A DNA stretch of 64,000 nt from Clostridiales bacterium. Lineage in GTDB: Bacteria > Bacillota > Desulfotomaculia > Desulfotomaculales > VENG01. The stretch spans positions 153,638 to 217,637 of the forward strand of contig JADQBQ010000002.1 in NCBI GenBank assembly GCA_016278505.1, written 5' to 3'. Below the pieces are notes generated by a model. That model saw only the letters and a program-made list of their open reading frames with translations, was not told the origin of the DNA and did not search any database. Both the position numbers and the translations under genes were made by a program. Positions within the stretch are counted from its first letter, which is position 1. Each line of letters begins with the position of its first letter. This document shows positions 8,825-17,231 of this stretch, one piece after another.

Positions 8825-8988
8825 TATGATCAAGGTCCGCAACAGCTTTCGCTCCTACCGCGGGTTTCAGAGAGGCTGCACTTTCCCTGCAAATCTCCCG
8901 CGCTCCAATTTTAACCGAATACTATACACCCGCGACAATCCTCGCGTTTGCCATAAGCGAACCCTGTGCTATTATTCTGTCCCTAATT
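8796..8988 (-). ncRNA. stand-alone structured RNA of about 190 nt (6S-like size and architecture, family not proven)
   Basis: A minus-strand unit begins at a promoter (TTGGCG, 16-base spacer, TATAAT) and ends at a strong terminator, with no credible protein frame inside. The predicted ends pair: GGGUUCGC near the 5' side with GCGGACCU near the 3' side. Inside are a CGCGA/UCGCG hairpin, a nested GAGA..UGCA/UGCA..UCUC stem-loop closed by a GCGGG/CCCGC helix, and an AGC-GAAA-GCU tetraloop hairpin. Length and a long interrupted rod with a closing stem recall 6S RNA, which inhibits sigma-A polymerase. I could not match conserved 6S bases with certainty, so an unknown RNA class is equally possible. 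Confidence 0.55.
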
Positions 8989-8994
8989 TGTAAA

Positions 8995-9022
8995 ATTATA
9001 ATTGCATTTTAATAATCGCCAA
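8995..9022 (-). promoter_or_regulatory. sigma-A type promoter for the structured RNA
   Basis: On the minus strand TTGGCG (9,017-9,022), a 16-base spacer and TATAAT (8,995-9,000). It overlaps the end of the phosphoesterase gene. The predicted transcript start is near 8,988. Confidence 0.6.
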
Positions 9023-9749
9023 GGTAATATGGCTCAAAACCCACATAGTCCGCACTGGTAAGTATAAAGCGAACTCCCCATGCTTGGTCAGGCAACCGGT
9101 AACCACAGGCCCTGGCATGTAAGTGACCGTAAATAACTTTTTGCACTCCGTATTTTTCGAAAATTTCAATAAAACCCGAATAGTTGTGTTTCTCATTGGT
9201 AGGCATATAATGCATCATTACTATTAAATCGTCAAACTTCTCCATACCTTCTTTAACTACGCTTTGAAGGGAGTTTTCCAAACGCATTAATTCCCGGCGA
9301 TATATTTTTTCGTCGGATGCTTTGAAATAGGTTCCGTTGGGACACAGCCATCCCCGTGTACCACATACAGCAACACCATTAATACTGACGTGGTCATTTT
9401 GAATAAAATGCATATTGTCCGGTGCTTTATTTCGCACTTTAGAAATGCCCTGCCACCAATAGTCGTGATTGCCCTGCACCGTTATAATCCTGCCTGGAAG
9501 CGTGCCGAGGAAATCCAGATCCGGCGATGCCTCTTCCAGGTTCATAGCCCATGAAATATCCCCGGCAACCAGTACCACATCGTCATCTGACACGGTTTCC
9601 ACCCAATTTTCATAAATACGCCGGGCATGGTTAATCCACTTACCATCTATTTCACTCATGGGTTTGTATTCCTTAACATCCGTCCAATTGCCAGGTCTAA
9701 CTTGATTACAGAAGGAAAGGTGCAGATCGCTAATGGCGAATATTTTCAA
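9009..9749 (-). CDS. soluble metallophosphoesterase
   Basis: A 246-residue calcineurin-like phosphoesterase with the full motif set: SDLHLSF at the N terminus, VAGDISWAM, QGNHDYWW, MMHYMPTN and YGHLHA. These ligate two divalent metals. No membrane segment is seen, so it is cytoplasmic. The substrate is unknown; the family ranges from cyclic nucleotide to nucleoside phosphate hydrolases. The gene is monocistronic on the minus strand, and a promoter for the downstream RNA lies in its last codons. The upstream 110 bases are AT-rich. Confidence 0.85.
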   Translation of the reverse strand: MKIFAISDLHLSFCNQVRPGNWTDVKEYKPMSEIDGKWINHARRIYENWVETVSDDDVVLVAGDISWAMNLEEASPDLDFLGTLPGRIITVQGNHDYWWQGISKVRNKAPDNMHFIQNDHVSINGVAVCGTRGWLCPNGTYFKASDEKIYRRELMRLENSLQSVVKEGMEKFDDLIVMMHYMPTNEKHNYSGFIEIFEKYGVQKVIYGHLHARACGYRLPDQAWGVRFILTSADYVGFEPYYLGDY

Positions 9750-9861
9750 AAATTTATCCCCCCAAATAAACTTACAGCCAAGCTATACTTTCCATTTCAA
9801 TTCTACACCCACAACAACCTTCCTTTTCTCATTTTTGCAAAAATTTAATCCACTCAAGAAA

Positions 9862-10893
9862 CTAACTTTGTTTCATAATATTTTCTATAATGGATATTGC
9901 CCTATCAACATCACTGCCGGATATATTTAGATGCGTTACCAGGCGAACCGAGTAAGGGCCTGTAGCGTTGCATTTTACGCCCTTTTCCGCCATTTTTTGA
10001 ACAAATTCAGCTGCGGTGATTTGTCCCGAGAAATTTACTGAGATAATATTGGTCTGTACAGAATTCAAATCTATTTCAAGACCGGGCAAATCGTTTAAAG
10101 CTTGGGCCAGGCGCCCGGCATTAACATGGTCTTCCGACAGCCTTGTAATATTCTCCAATGCCACTAAACCAGCGGCAGCAAGTATGCCTGCCTGCCGTAA
10201 ACCTCCCCCCAGAGCTTTACGGTAACGAAGTGCCTTGGCAATAAATTCTTCGGAACCGGCCAACAATGACCCCACCGGTGCCCCTAATCCTTTAGACAGA
10301 CAAAACATTACGCTGTCGCAGGACCGGGTAAATTCCTTTACATTGACCCCGGATGCGGTGGCGGCATGGAATATTCGTGCCCCGTCCAAGTGAACATTCA
10401 AATTTCTTTCCTTGCACATGTTATACATTTTACTCATTGTTTTAGCGGACATAACAGTGCCGCCACCGCGGTTAAATGTGTTTTCCATGCATACCAGCCC
10501 TGTGGGCGGAAAATGAAGGTTAGCCGGCCGGAAAGCTTTTGCTAAGACTTCCGGGCCGTTTTCGGACAGCAACCCTGCCACCGTGTTTAGCTGAACACCA
10601 CCAAACATAGCAGCAGAACCAACTTCGTAGTAGTAAATATGGCCTTCCTTGTCCAAAATAACTTCTTGGCCACGTTCTGAATGCGTTAAAACGGCAATCA
10701 AGTTTCCCGCTGTCCCGCTGGGCACGAAAAGAGCAGCTTCCTTGCCTGCCAGTTGGGCAGCTTTTACCTGCAGCTCATTTACCGTTGGATCTTCACCATA
10801 CACATCATCCCCTACAGCGGCATTTGCCATGGCTTCACGCATTTTGTCACACGGTAAAGTAACCGTATCGCTACGCAGATCAATAACTCTCAT
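9862..10893 (-). CDS. ltaE: low-specificity L-threonine aldolase
   Basis: About 343 residues of the beta-eliminating lyase/threonine aldolase family. LRSDTVTLP starts the protein, DDVYGEDPTV and the HLDGARIF motif follow, and the PLP lysine lies in SKGLGAPVGS near residue 200. It cleaves L-threonine or L-allo-threonine to glycine and acetaldehyde. The start is the ATG at 10,893, which has AGGAGT upstream; ten residues further upstream lack support. It is apparently monocistronic. Produced acetaldehyde could feed the AdhE encoded nearby, but that is inference. Confidence 0.92.
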   Translation of the reverse strand: MRVIDLRSDTVTLPCDKMREAMANAAVGDDVYGEDPTVNELQVKAAQLAGKEAALFVPSGTAGNLIAVLTHSERGQEVILDKEGHIYYYEVGSAAMFGGVQLNTVAGLLSENGPEVLAKAFRPANLHFPPTGLVCMENTFNRGGGTVMSAKTMSKMYNMCKERNLNVHLDGARIFHAATASGVNVKEFTRSCDSVMFCLSKGLGAPVGSLLAGSEEFIAKALRYRKALGGGLRQAGILAAAGLVALENITRLSEDHVNAGRLAQALNDLPGLEIDLNSVQTNIISVNFSGQITAAEFVQKMAEKGVKCNATGPYSVRLVTHLNISGSDVDRAISIIENIMKQS

Positions 10894-10959
10894 ATGTTTA
10901 CTCCTATTTATTGATTTATTCAAATCTTACATTATCATAATCATTTAAAATCGTCCATA

Positions 10960-10997
10960 AGAATAAGGCTGCAGCTCTAGGGCTGCAGCCTTATTCT
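10960..10997 (-). terminator. terminator after the first betaine-binding protein gene
   Basis: A 15-bp perfect stem (AGAATAAGGCTGCAG and complement) lies 11 bases after the stop of the gene ending at 11,009. The T-run is weak (TTCTTAT). Confidence 0.7.
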
Positions 10998-11008
10998 AAA
11001 AACATTTC

Positions 11009-11914
11009 TTATTTTTCGAGCCATTCATTTACAAGGTCACGATTCTCTTCCAACCAAATTTTTGCACCTTCGGCCGGATCGCCCGCTTCATTAATAGTAG
11101 ACATCAAGCTGCCCAGGGATTGGTCATCCATGTGCCAGTTATTCAGCCACTTGGTAACAGTAGGATATTTCTCACTAAATCCTTCGTGGCCTACAGCATA
11201 AATTTTTTCCTTGTCACCATAAACATTTTTAGGGTCTTTCAAGTACTTTAGATCAAAATCCGCAAAAGCCCAGTGAGGGTTCCACAGAGTAACTACAACC
11301 GGCTCTTTATTTTCAATGGATTTTTTTAGAGTCGCCGTCATGGCCGGACCGGAAGTTTCCATTAGCCTTAATTCAAGATCATAAGCCTCTATGGCTTCTT
11401 CAGTCATCCGCATCAGGCTGGCTCCTCCGCCTATACCCACAATAGAAGGTTCACCGTTTACATTAAAAATTTCTTTGTTCGCGTTTAATTCCGTTATACT
11501 ATCTATTTCCATGTATTCCGGCACGACAAGACCTAGTGATGTTCCTTCGTACCAGGGTTCAAGAAGCTCCCAGCCGTTACCTTTATATTTTTCAGCAAAG
11601 GGTTCATCTGTCTTGGGAAGCCATACTTCACAAGCTAAATCCAGATCCCCGCTGGCCACAGCGGCAAAAAGAGGCTGCTTTTCGCCTTCAATTAGCTTTA
11701 CGTCATATCCTTCCTCTTCTAAAACCAGTTTCCACAAGTTCACCGCGGCAATGTTTTCAGCCCAGTTAAAAACTCCTATTTCAATAGTTTCACCTTTAGC
11801 TGTGGACTCATCGTTTTGTTTTTCTCCACCAGTACTTCCACAACCGGTTACCATCATAGCCATAACCACCGTTGCTGCAACAATTGTCCATAGTTTACTA
11901 CGAAATCTTCTCAA
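11009..11914 (-). CDS. glycine betaine/proline-type ABC substrate-binding lipoprotein
   Basis: About 301 residues. A lipoprotein signal peptide (RRFRSKLW then a hydrophobic stretch) ends in the lipobox VTGC, so it is anchored outside the membrane. The mature part is an OpuAC-type domain; the FNWAENIAAVNLW start, VTLWNPHWAFADFDLKYL and the conserved tryptophans suit a cation-pi cage for a quaternary amine. The start is TTG at 11,914 with GGGAGG upstream. A close paralogue directly precedes it on the same strand. No permease or ATPase gene is in the window, so it must work with a transporter encoded elsewhere. Confidence 0.88.
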   Translation of the reverse strand: MRRFRSKLWTIVAATVVMAMMVTGCGSTGGEKQNDESTAKGETIEIGVFNWAENIAAVNLWKLVLEEEGYDVKLIEGEKQPLFAAVASGDLDLACEVWLPKTDEPFAEKYKGNGWELLEPWYEGTSLGLVVPEYMEIDSITELNANKEIFNVNGEPSIVGIGGGASLMRMTEEAIEAYDLELRLMETSGPAMTATLKKSIENKEPVVVTLWNPHWAFADFDLKYLKDPKNVYGDKEKIYAVGHEGFSEKYPTVTKWLNNWHMDDQSLGSLMSTINEAGDPAEGAKIWLEENRDLVNEWLEK

Positions 11915-12090
11915 TAGTAAATTACCTCCCTTGTTATTTAATTTACCAACAACTTCAGATAATATTATAAGATGCCCCATTTGACAAATGTCATAAATCC
12001 TTACCAAATAGTACAAGCTTTGTTGACTTATCTCTATCTTAACAATTCTCATAATTTCAGCCTTTTATCTCTCCCCAGCCATAACCAAAC

Positions 12091-12124
12091 AAAAAAACCG
12101 TAGCCCACATAACTACGGTTTTTT
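12091..12124 (-). terminator. terminator between the two betaine-binding protein genes
   Basis: AAAAAACCGTAG pairs with CTACGGTTTTTT around a 9-base loop, 17 bases beyond the stop of the gene ending at 12,141. The paralogues are therefore probably separate transcription units. Confidence 0.85.
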
Positions 12125-12140
12125 CTGGTCAAGCATATTT

Positions 12141-13037
12141 TTATTTTTCCAACCATTCATTTACAAGATCGCGATTATCTTCCAGCCACTTTTTAGCACC
12201 TTCAGTGGGATCCCCCACATCCTTGATTACAGACATTAACCCACCCAGGCTCTGGTCATCCATATCCCAATTATTAAGCCACCGCGTAACAGTAGGATAT
12301 TTTTTACTGAAACCTTCGTGGGCCATGGGATATATTTTTTCCGGTTCACCGTAAACATTCTTAGGATCTTTCAAATATCTTATATTAAAGTCGGCGAAGG
12401 CCCAGTGAGGACTCCAAAGCGTTACCACTACCGGTTCTTTGTCTTCAATTGCCTGTTGTAAAGTTGCGGTCATGGCCGGCCCGGAAGATTCCATTAATTT
12501 AAAATTAAGACCGTAAGTATCTATGGCCTCTTCCGTCATCCGCATTAAGCTGGCTCCCCCGCCTATACCTACGATTGAGGGTTCACCACCCTTGATAAAT
12601 TTGTCCTTGTTTGCGTTTAATTCATCAATGATTTCAATATCCGAATATTCCGGTACAACAAGGCCCAGTTTAGCCCCTTCGTACCATGGATCCAAGCGCT
12701 CCCATCCGTTGTCTTTATATTGTTCCCAAAACGGTTTGTCTGTTTTAGGAAGCCATACTTCACAGCCAAGATCTAAATCACCGCTGGCAATAGCAGAAAA
12801 GAGAGGTTGTTTTTGCCCCTCAATTAACTCTACATCATACCCTTCCTCTTCTAACACAATTTCCCATAAATGTACCACGGCAACATTTTCAGCCCAGTTA
12901 AATACTCCGATCTTGATGGTGTCTTCTTTTGCGTCCTTGGCTTCGTTTTCTCCACCTGCACAACCTGACATTACTACTACAGCGAAAACAACTACTAGTA
13001 CTAAAAAACTGCATAGCTTACTGCGAAATATCTGCAA
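12141..13037 (-). CDS. glycine betaine/proline-type ABC substrate-binding lipoprotein (paralogue)
   Basis: About 298 residues, closely similar to the gene at 11,009-11,914 over the whole length (same INTIKIGVFNWAEN-type start, same SLMRMTEEAI and LNNW.MDDQSLG blocks). The signal peptide ends in a lipobox MSGC. The start is TTG at 13,037 after GGGAGG. The two genes clearly come from a tandem duplication; differences are concentrated in the signal peptide and a few surface segments. As with its twin, the partner permease and ATPase are not here. Uptake of betaine for osmoprotection or as a methyl donor fits with the BCCT transporter at 33,708-35,207. Confidence 0.88.
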   Translation of the reverse strand: MQIFRSKLCSFLVLVVVFAVVVMSGCAGGENEAKDAKEDTIKIGVFNWAENVAVVHLWEIVLEEEGYDVELIEGQKQPLFSAIASGDLDLGCEVWLPKTDKPFWEQYKDNGWERLDPWYEGAKLGLVVPEYSDIEIIDELNANKDKFIKGGEPSIVGIGGGASLMRMTEEAIDTYGLNFKLMESSGPAMTATLQQAIEDKEPVVVTLWSPHWAFADFNIRYLKDPKNVYGEPEKIYPMAHEGFSKKYPTVTRWLNNWDMDDQSLGGLMSVIKDVGDPTEGAKKWLEDNRDLVNEWLEK

Positions 13038-13154
13038 TAATAAGTACCTCCCTTTGTAAAACATCAATGGTAAATAATGGACGAGGGCATACCTTTAAAC
13101 TAGCTTTTAGGCTATGCTTTAATATAATTGTAGTTTAACAATAACAGGCACCGG

Positions 13155-14009
13155 CTATTCAAAGCCTTCGAACAACTTACTATATTGCCGGGTCATTATC
13201 TGTGTTAATGCCCCGGCCTTGCCATTTCCAATCTTTTGTTCATCAACCGCTACCAGAGGCATAATCCCCATTAGAGAATTGGTTAAAAACGCCTCTTCTG
13301 ATGAGAACAACTCGCTGGGTGCCAGCGGGCATTCCTTAACCTGAATATTATTTTCCAAAGCCAGATCTATCACTTTTTGCCTGGTTATTCCTGGCAGTAG
13401 CCCTGAATTTACGTCCGGTGTATAAAGCACATTACTCTCAACAAAAAACAAATTACTTACCGTACCTTCACTTAAATAACCGCGGTGGTTCATATATAAT
13501 CCTTCATCCCAACCACGACGAAATGCTTCCTGCCGCCCCAGAATATTATCCAGATAATTTAAAGTTTTTAGCTTTAGCAATGGCGAATCAGCGTTGCGGC
13601 GGCATTTTAGAAACCCGGTCCGAAATCCTGCCCGGTAACAAGCATCTGCATAAGGTAGTCCATGCTTGACTGTAATCACCACATTTTGTCCGTACCATTC
13701 ATCTTCACTAGTATTCTCCTGTGCACCGGCAGAGACTGTGATTCGCAAACTGCCGTTTTTTAAGCTGTTGGCATCAATGATACGGGCAACCATTGTCTTA
13801 ATCGCTCTTATATCTATGGGATTAAGACCAATCTCATTCAGTGAATTCTTCATTCTTCGTAAATGTTCTGTTAAGAATACTGGTCCTTTGGGTAAAACAC
13901 GTACGGTCTCGAAAAGCCCGTAACCATATAATAATCCTCTGTCAGTGACAGGAATAAAAGCCTCTTTGCTGCTCACAATATCACCGTTAACGCAAATGTA
14001 CTCTTTCAT
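13155..14009 (-). CDS. pabC: aminodeoxychorismate lyase (class IV aminotransferase)
   Basis: A 284-residue fold-type IV PLP enzyme. The family features are DRGLLYGYGLFETVRV near residue 24, the PLP lysine region LKTLNYLDNILGRQEA and YLSEGTVSNLFFV. Branched-chain and D-amino acid aminotransferases share this fold, but its place after pabA and pabB makes 4-amino-4-deoxychorismate lyase, which releases p-aminobenzoate and pyruvate for folate synthesis, the best call. GGGAG lies upstream of ATG 14,009. A hairpin sits in the 107-base gap to pabB. Confidence 0.87.
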   Translation of the reverse strand: MKEYICVNGDIVSSKEAFIPVTDRGLLYGYGLFETVRVLPKGPVFLTEHLRRMKNSLNEIGLNPIDIRAIKTMVARIIDANSLKNGSLRITVSAGAQENTSEDEWYGQNVVITVKHGLPYADACYRAGFRTGFLKCRRNADSPLLKLKTLNYLDNILGRQEAFRRGWDEGLYMNHRGYLSEGTVSNLFFVESNVLYTPDVNSGLLPGITRQKVIDLALENNIQVKECPLAPSELFSSEEAFLTNSLMGIMPLVAVDEQKIGNGKAGALTQIMTRQYSKLFEGFE

Positions 14010-14075
14010 TTTTTTCTCCCGTACTTTTGAAATTTATCTTCGCACAGCCTGTAAGCTCGAAATAAGTGCGACTAA

Positions 14076-14107
14076 GGTTCATATGGGGTGAAAACCCCAC
14101 CTGAACC
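14076..14107. repeat. intergenic hairpin between pabB and pabC
   Basis: GGTTCA and an inner GGGGT pair with ACCCC and TGAACC. There is no T-run after it, so it is more likely an mRNA stabiliser or processing site than a terminator. Confidence 0.5.
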
Positions 14108-14116
14108 AAGTCTTCT

Positions 14117-15511
14117 TTATTCCAAGCCCAAAGCTCTCATCAGTGCTCTGGCTTTATCCAACGTTTCATCATATTCCGCCGCAGGATCAGAGTCAGCGGT
14201 TATACCGCCCCCTACCTGAAAATAGAGCTCTTCCCCCTTGGAAATAATAGTTCTTATCACTATATTCAAATCCACTTGCCCATCAAAGCCCAGGTATCCT
14301 ATAGAACCGGTATAGATTCCCCTGCGTACCGGCTCTAACTCCTCAATTATTTCCATGGCCCTTATTTTTGGTGCTCCGGTTATTGACCCACCCGGAAAGG
14401 CCGCCCTTAACATATCAATGAAATCCTTGTCATCCGGCAGTTCCCCCTCCACGGTGGATACAAGGTGAAAAACTGTGGCATACTCTTCCAAGCGCAGCAA
14501 TTCAGGCACCCGCACCGATCCAATCCTGCAAATTCGCCCCAAGTCGTTTCGCTCTAAGTCAACTATCATCATCAACTCCGCCCTATCTTTGGCGCTGTTC
14601 CAGAGCTCTGCTTTTAACCTTTCATCCTGCTGCGGTGTTTTGCCCCGTGGCCTGGTACCCTTAATAGGCCTGGTTTCAACTTTTTGGCCGTCAATTTTCA
14701 AATACCGCTCCGGGGACGCGGATATAACCCTAAAATCGCCAAAATTTAAATAAGCGGCAAAGGGTGCCGGGTTAATTTCGTGCAGTTTGCAATACAGTGC
14801 CCACGGGTCTCCCTTATAATTAACAGAAAATCGTTGCGATAAATTAGCCTGGAAAATATCTCCGGCGTGTATGTAATCAACCACTTTCTGCACAGCGTTC
14901 ATGTATTCTTTGGGGGTAAAATGTCTCTCCAGAGTTCCGTTGGCCGGTGAGACCGTATGATTTATCACTTGGGTGCCCAACATGCTTTCAAATTCTTTCA
15001 GGCGTGCCTGAGCCCTAAACAAAGCCTGTTCTCCTTTTTCAGGCAACCCGGTTGATATAATATACACTGCCTTCTTGTGGTGATCAATTAAGCCAATAAC
15101 ATCATAGAAACCAAAGCAGCAATCGGGCGTTTGCAGATCGTCCACAGCTTGCGACGGCATCTTTTCCAGATAGCGCCCCAGATCATAGCTAAAGTAACCC
15201 ACCGCACCACCGTTAAAAGGAAAGCTTGGATTAATTGGTGCCTGTGCAAACTCCTTCATGTAACGTCGAAGTTCTTCCAAGGGACAGCCCTCGTATGCGC
15301 TCATTTCCCCATTCCGGTTCACCTTTATTCTACCGTCCTTAACCTCAAGAGTCATAAAGGGTGTGGCACCCAAAAAAGAATAATGGCCCAAACCTTGTAC
15401 AGTCATCCCGGAATCCAGTAAGAAACTAAAGGTTGAGCTCTGCAGCGGACTATAAAGGGAAAGAACATCCACCTTGAGGTTAAGACGCTTGACCAGCGGC
15501 AAGATTGGCAA
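14117..15511 (-). CDS. pabB: aminodeoxychorismate synthase component I
   Basis: About 464 residues of the chorismate-binding family (anthranilate synthase component I/PabB). PIKGTRPRG marks PabB rather than TrpE, because the lysine forms the covalent adduct in aminodeoxychorismate synthase. DRAELMMIVDLERNDLGR, FPGGSITGAPK and IYTGSIGYLGFDG are present. It aminates chorismate with ammonia delivered by PabA. The start is uncertain: TTG 15,511 has GGGGGTG upstream, GTG 15,526 is an alternative. It overlaps the end of pabA by about 30 bases, indicating translational coupling. Confidence 0.9.
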   Translation of the reverse strand: MPILPLVKRLNLKVDVLSLYSPLQSSTFSFLLDSGMTVQGLGHYSFLGATPFMTLEVKDGRIKVNRNGEMSAYEGCPLEELRRYMKEFAQAPINPSFPFNGGAVGYFSYDLGRYLEKMPSQAVDDLQTPDCCFGFYDVIGLIDHHKKAVYIISTGLPEKGEQALFRAQARLKEFESMLGTQVINHTVSPANGTLERHFTPKEYMNAVQKVVDYIHAGDIFQANLSQRFSVNYKGDPWALYCKLHEINPAPFAAYLNFGDFRVISASPERYLKIDGQKVETRPIKGTRPRGKTPQQDERLKAELWNSAKDRAELMMIVDLERNDLGRICRIGSVRVPELLRLEEYATVFHLVSTVEGELPDDKDFIDMLRAAFPGGSITGAPKIRAMEIIEELEPVRRGIYTGSIGYLGFDGQVDLNIVIRTIISKGEELYFQVGGGITADSDPAAEYDETLDKARALMRALGLE

Positions 15512-16088
15512 TCCACTCACCCCCACGCCACGCCAGGAAGTTAGCCAAAATCCTTTTTCCTTCTCCGGTTAATATTGATTCAGGGTGGAATTGAACTCCC
15601 TCCACGGTAAAGCGCCTGTGCCTTATACCCATCAATTCTCCGTCTGCGCTATATGATACAGCCTGCAAAATATTTGGCAGTCCTTCATCCTGTACCACTA
15701 AAGAATGATATCGGGCGGCGGCAAGTGGAGACACCAACCCGTTGTATACACCCTTACCGTCGTGCCTAATGAGGGAGCTTTTTCCGTGCACAGGACGCTT
15801 GGCCCTAATCACTTTCCCCCCGAAGGCCTGTCCTATGGATTGGTGCCCTAAACATACACCTAAAATGGGGCACTTACCTGCAAATGCCCGAACCAACTCT
15901 ACTGAAATACCGGCTTCATTCGGCGTGCACGGCCCCGGAGAGAGAACAATATGGGTAGGTTTTCTGACCTCAACCTCACTCACTGTTATTTCATCATTAC
16001 GAAAAACTTCCACTGCTACCCCTAATTCGCGGATATACTGGTAGAGATTGTAAACAAAAGAATCATAGTTATCAAGGAGTATGATCAT
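15480..16088 (-). CDS. pabA: aminodeoxychorismate/anthranilate synthase glutaminase subunit
   Basis: About 202 residues, a class I glutamine amidotransferase. LDNYDSFVYN begins the protein, LSPGPCTPNEAG forms the oxyanion region, GVCLGHQSIG holds the nucleophilic cysteine and VQFHPES the catalytic histidine-glutamate. It releases ammonia from glutamine for PabB; in bacteria with a single glutaminase it also serves TrpE. ATG 16,088 is chosen because the DNYDSF motif must be N-terminal. First gene of the pabA-pabB-pabC operon, preceded by a regulatory leader with a terminator and NAG triplets. Confidence 0.92.
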   Translation of the reverse strand: MIILLDNYDSFVYNLYQYIRELGVAVEVFRNDEITVSEVEVRKPTHIVLSPGPCTPNEAGISVELVRAFAGKCPILGVCLGHQSIGQAFGGKVIRAKRPVHGKSSLIRHDGKGVYNGLVSPLAAARYHSLVVQDEGLPNILQAVSYSADGELMGIRHRRFTVEGVQFHPESILTGEGKRILANFLAWRGGEWIANLAAGQAS

Positions 16089-16129
16089 AAATCTTTCTTC
16101 ACCCCTTTTCCCATAAAGTTTAACCCAAT

Positions 16130-16159
16130 AAAAAAAGACCAGCACAAAACGCACTGGTC
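16130..16159 (-). terminator. attenuator-type terminator in the pabA leader
   Basis: On the minus strand GGACCAG..GC pairs with GC..CTGGTC around a T-rich loop, followed by seven T residues. It lies about 40 bases before the pabA start and downstream of the promoter, so it must be bypassed for pab expression. Confidence 0.8.
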
Positions 16160-16227
16160 CTCACCCCAAGCTCCGAGTCGTCTCATCTCCACTCTAATTT
16201 ACCACTCATCTACTCTATGCTCAGCTT
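16160..16227 (-). promoter_or_regulatory. TRAP-like NAG triplet array in the pab operon leader
   Basis: On the minus strand the leader reads AAG-ct-GAG-ca-TAG-ag-TAG-at-GAG (five triplets, each gap exactly two bases), then after 10 bases GAG-tg-GAG-at-GAG, then two further GAG triplets each 8 bases on. That makes ten triplets in 68 bases. The TRAP protein (MtrB) of Bacillus binds 9-11 GAG/UAG triplets spaced 2-3 bases apart in the trp leader and at pabA (trpG). The last triplet touches the terminator stem. Tryptophan-dependent attenuation is the inferred role; whether an mtrB gene exists in this genome cannot be seen here. Confidence 0.65.
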
Positions 16228-16243
16228 TCAATTGTATGCAGAC

Positions 16244-16272
16244 AGTGTAATATAATCCCCGGCAGGTGTCAA
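16244..16272 (-). promoter_or_regulatory. promoter of the pab operon
   Basis: A perfect -35 TTGACA (16,267-16,272), a 17-base spacer and TACACT as -10. The start near 16,237 places the whole triplet array and the terminator in the transcript. Confidence 0.6.
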
Positions 16273-16356
16273 TTGGAATTTATTTTTCTTTCCGAATCCT
16301 TCCGTATTACCGCCGCACATGGGACAAAAAAGGAAACGCTGGCCCGGTCCAGTCAA

Positions 16357-17166
16357 TTATTTACCCACCTTTCCCTTTTTATTAACCAGTAAAACGGTTA
16401 TCAAGATGGCAATAGATGTAAGTATAATGGTACCACCGGGAGGCAAATTTAAGTAGAAAGATATAAAAAGGCCAAGTGCAACCGATAACTCACTAAATAA
16501 TACAGACAATAAAAGGGCGGAACGAAAGCTTACAGCTAATCGCAAACTTGCAGTAACCGGCAATATCATTAGAGAACTTACTAATAAAACTCCTACAGTC
16601 TTCATAGCCACGGCAATGGTTAAGGCCGTAAGAACCATAAACCCCACCCCTAAAGCCTTGACCGGTACTCCACTGACCTGAGCGGCTTCCTCGTCAAAAG
16701 TTGTATAGAACAATTCTTTATAAAAAAGAAAAATTAAAAAAAGTGCAATAATCCCAATCCCGGCAATGATCCACATGTCGAAAGAGTTTAAAACCATAAG
16801 GCTGCCGAAAAGATAACCCATAAAATTAGCATTAAAGCCTCCGGCAAGTCCCATAAAAACAGCGGCAAGTGCAACACCACCGGACAATATGACAGCAATA
16901 GAAAGCTCGGCGTAATCCTTATAGGCTATACGCAGTCTTTCCATGAGCAGTCCTCCCCCCACTGCAAACGCTGACGCTGTAATCACAGGATGGGTGCCGG
17001 CCAATAATGCTGCCGCAACTCCGGACAAGCAAAGGTGTGACAGGGCATCGGCTACCAGTGACAAACGGCGCAGGGTGATAAACAGCCCAACCACAGGACA
17101 TAAAACCCCTACAACCACTCCTACAATAAAGGCATTTTGCATAAATGCATAAGCAAATATATCCAC
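16357..17166 (-). CDS. znuB: zinc/manganese ABC transporter permease
   Basis: A 269-residue ABC-3 family membrane protein with about eight hydrophobic segments and the family motifs CPVVGLFITLRRLSLVADALSH near the N terminus and DEEAAQVSGVPV in the middle loop. It forms the channel for metal import across the cytoplasmic membrane. GTG at 17,166 follows GGGGAGG. It is the last gene of the zur-znuA-znuC-znuB operon. The Fur-type regulator at the operon head makes zinc the most likely metal, with manganese as an alternative. Confidence 0.88.
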   Translation of the reverse strand: MDIFAYAFMQNAFIVGVVVGVLCPVVGLFITLRRLSLVADALSHLCLSGVAAALLAGTHPVITASAFAVGGGLLMERLRIAYKDYAELSIAVILSGGVALAAVFMGLAGGFNANFMGYLFGSLMVLNSFDMWIIAGIGIIALFLIFLFYKELFYTTFDEEAAQVSGVPVKALGVGFMVLTALTIAVAMKTVGVLLVSSLMILPVTASLRLAVSFRSALLLSVLFSELSVALGLFISFYLNLPPGGTIILTSIAILITVLLVNKKGKVGK

Positions 17167-17231
17167 TTTCTACCCTCCCCAATCAGCCGGCTTAAGACAT
17201 ATGCACCCCCAAGGGTACTTTGCACTACTGT

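Noticed and set aside
8772-8993. A 73-codon plus-strand open frame
   Set aside because: It crosses a strong terminator and lies antisense to the structured RNA; no ribosome site.
11391-13059. Two long plus-strand frames opposite the betaine-binding genes that resemble each other
   Set aside because: Their similarity only mirrors the duplicated genes on the other strand; Ser/Pro-rich composition is typical of antisense frames.
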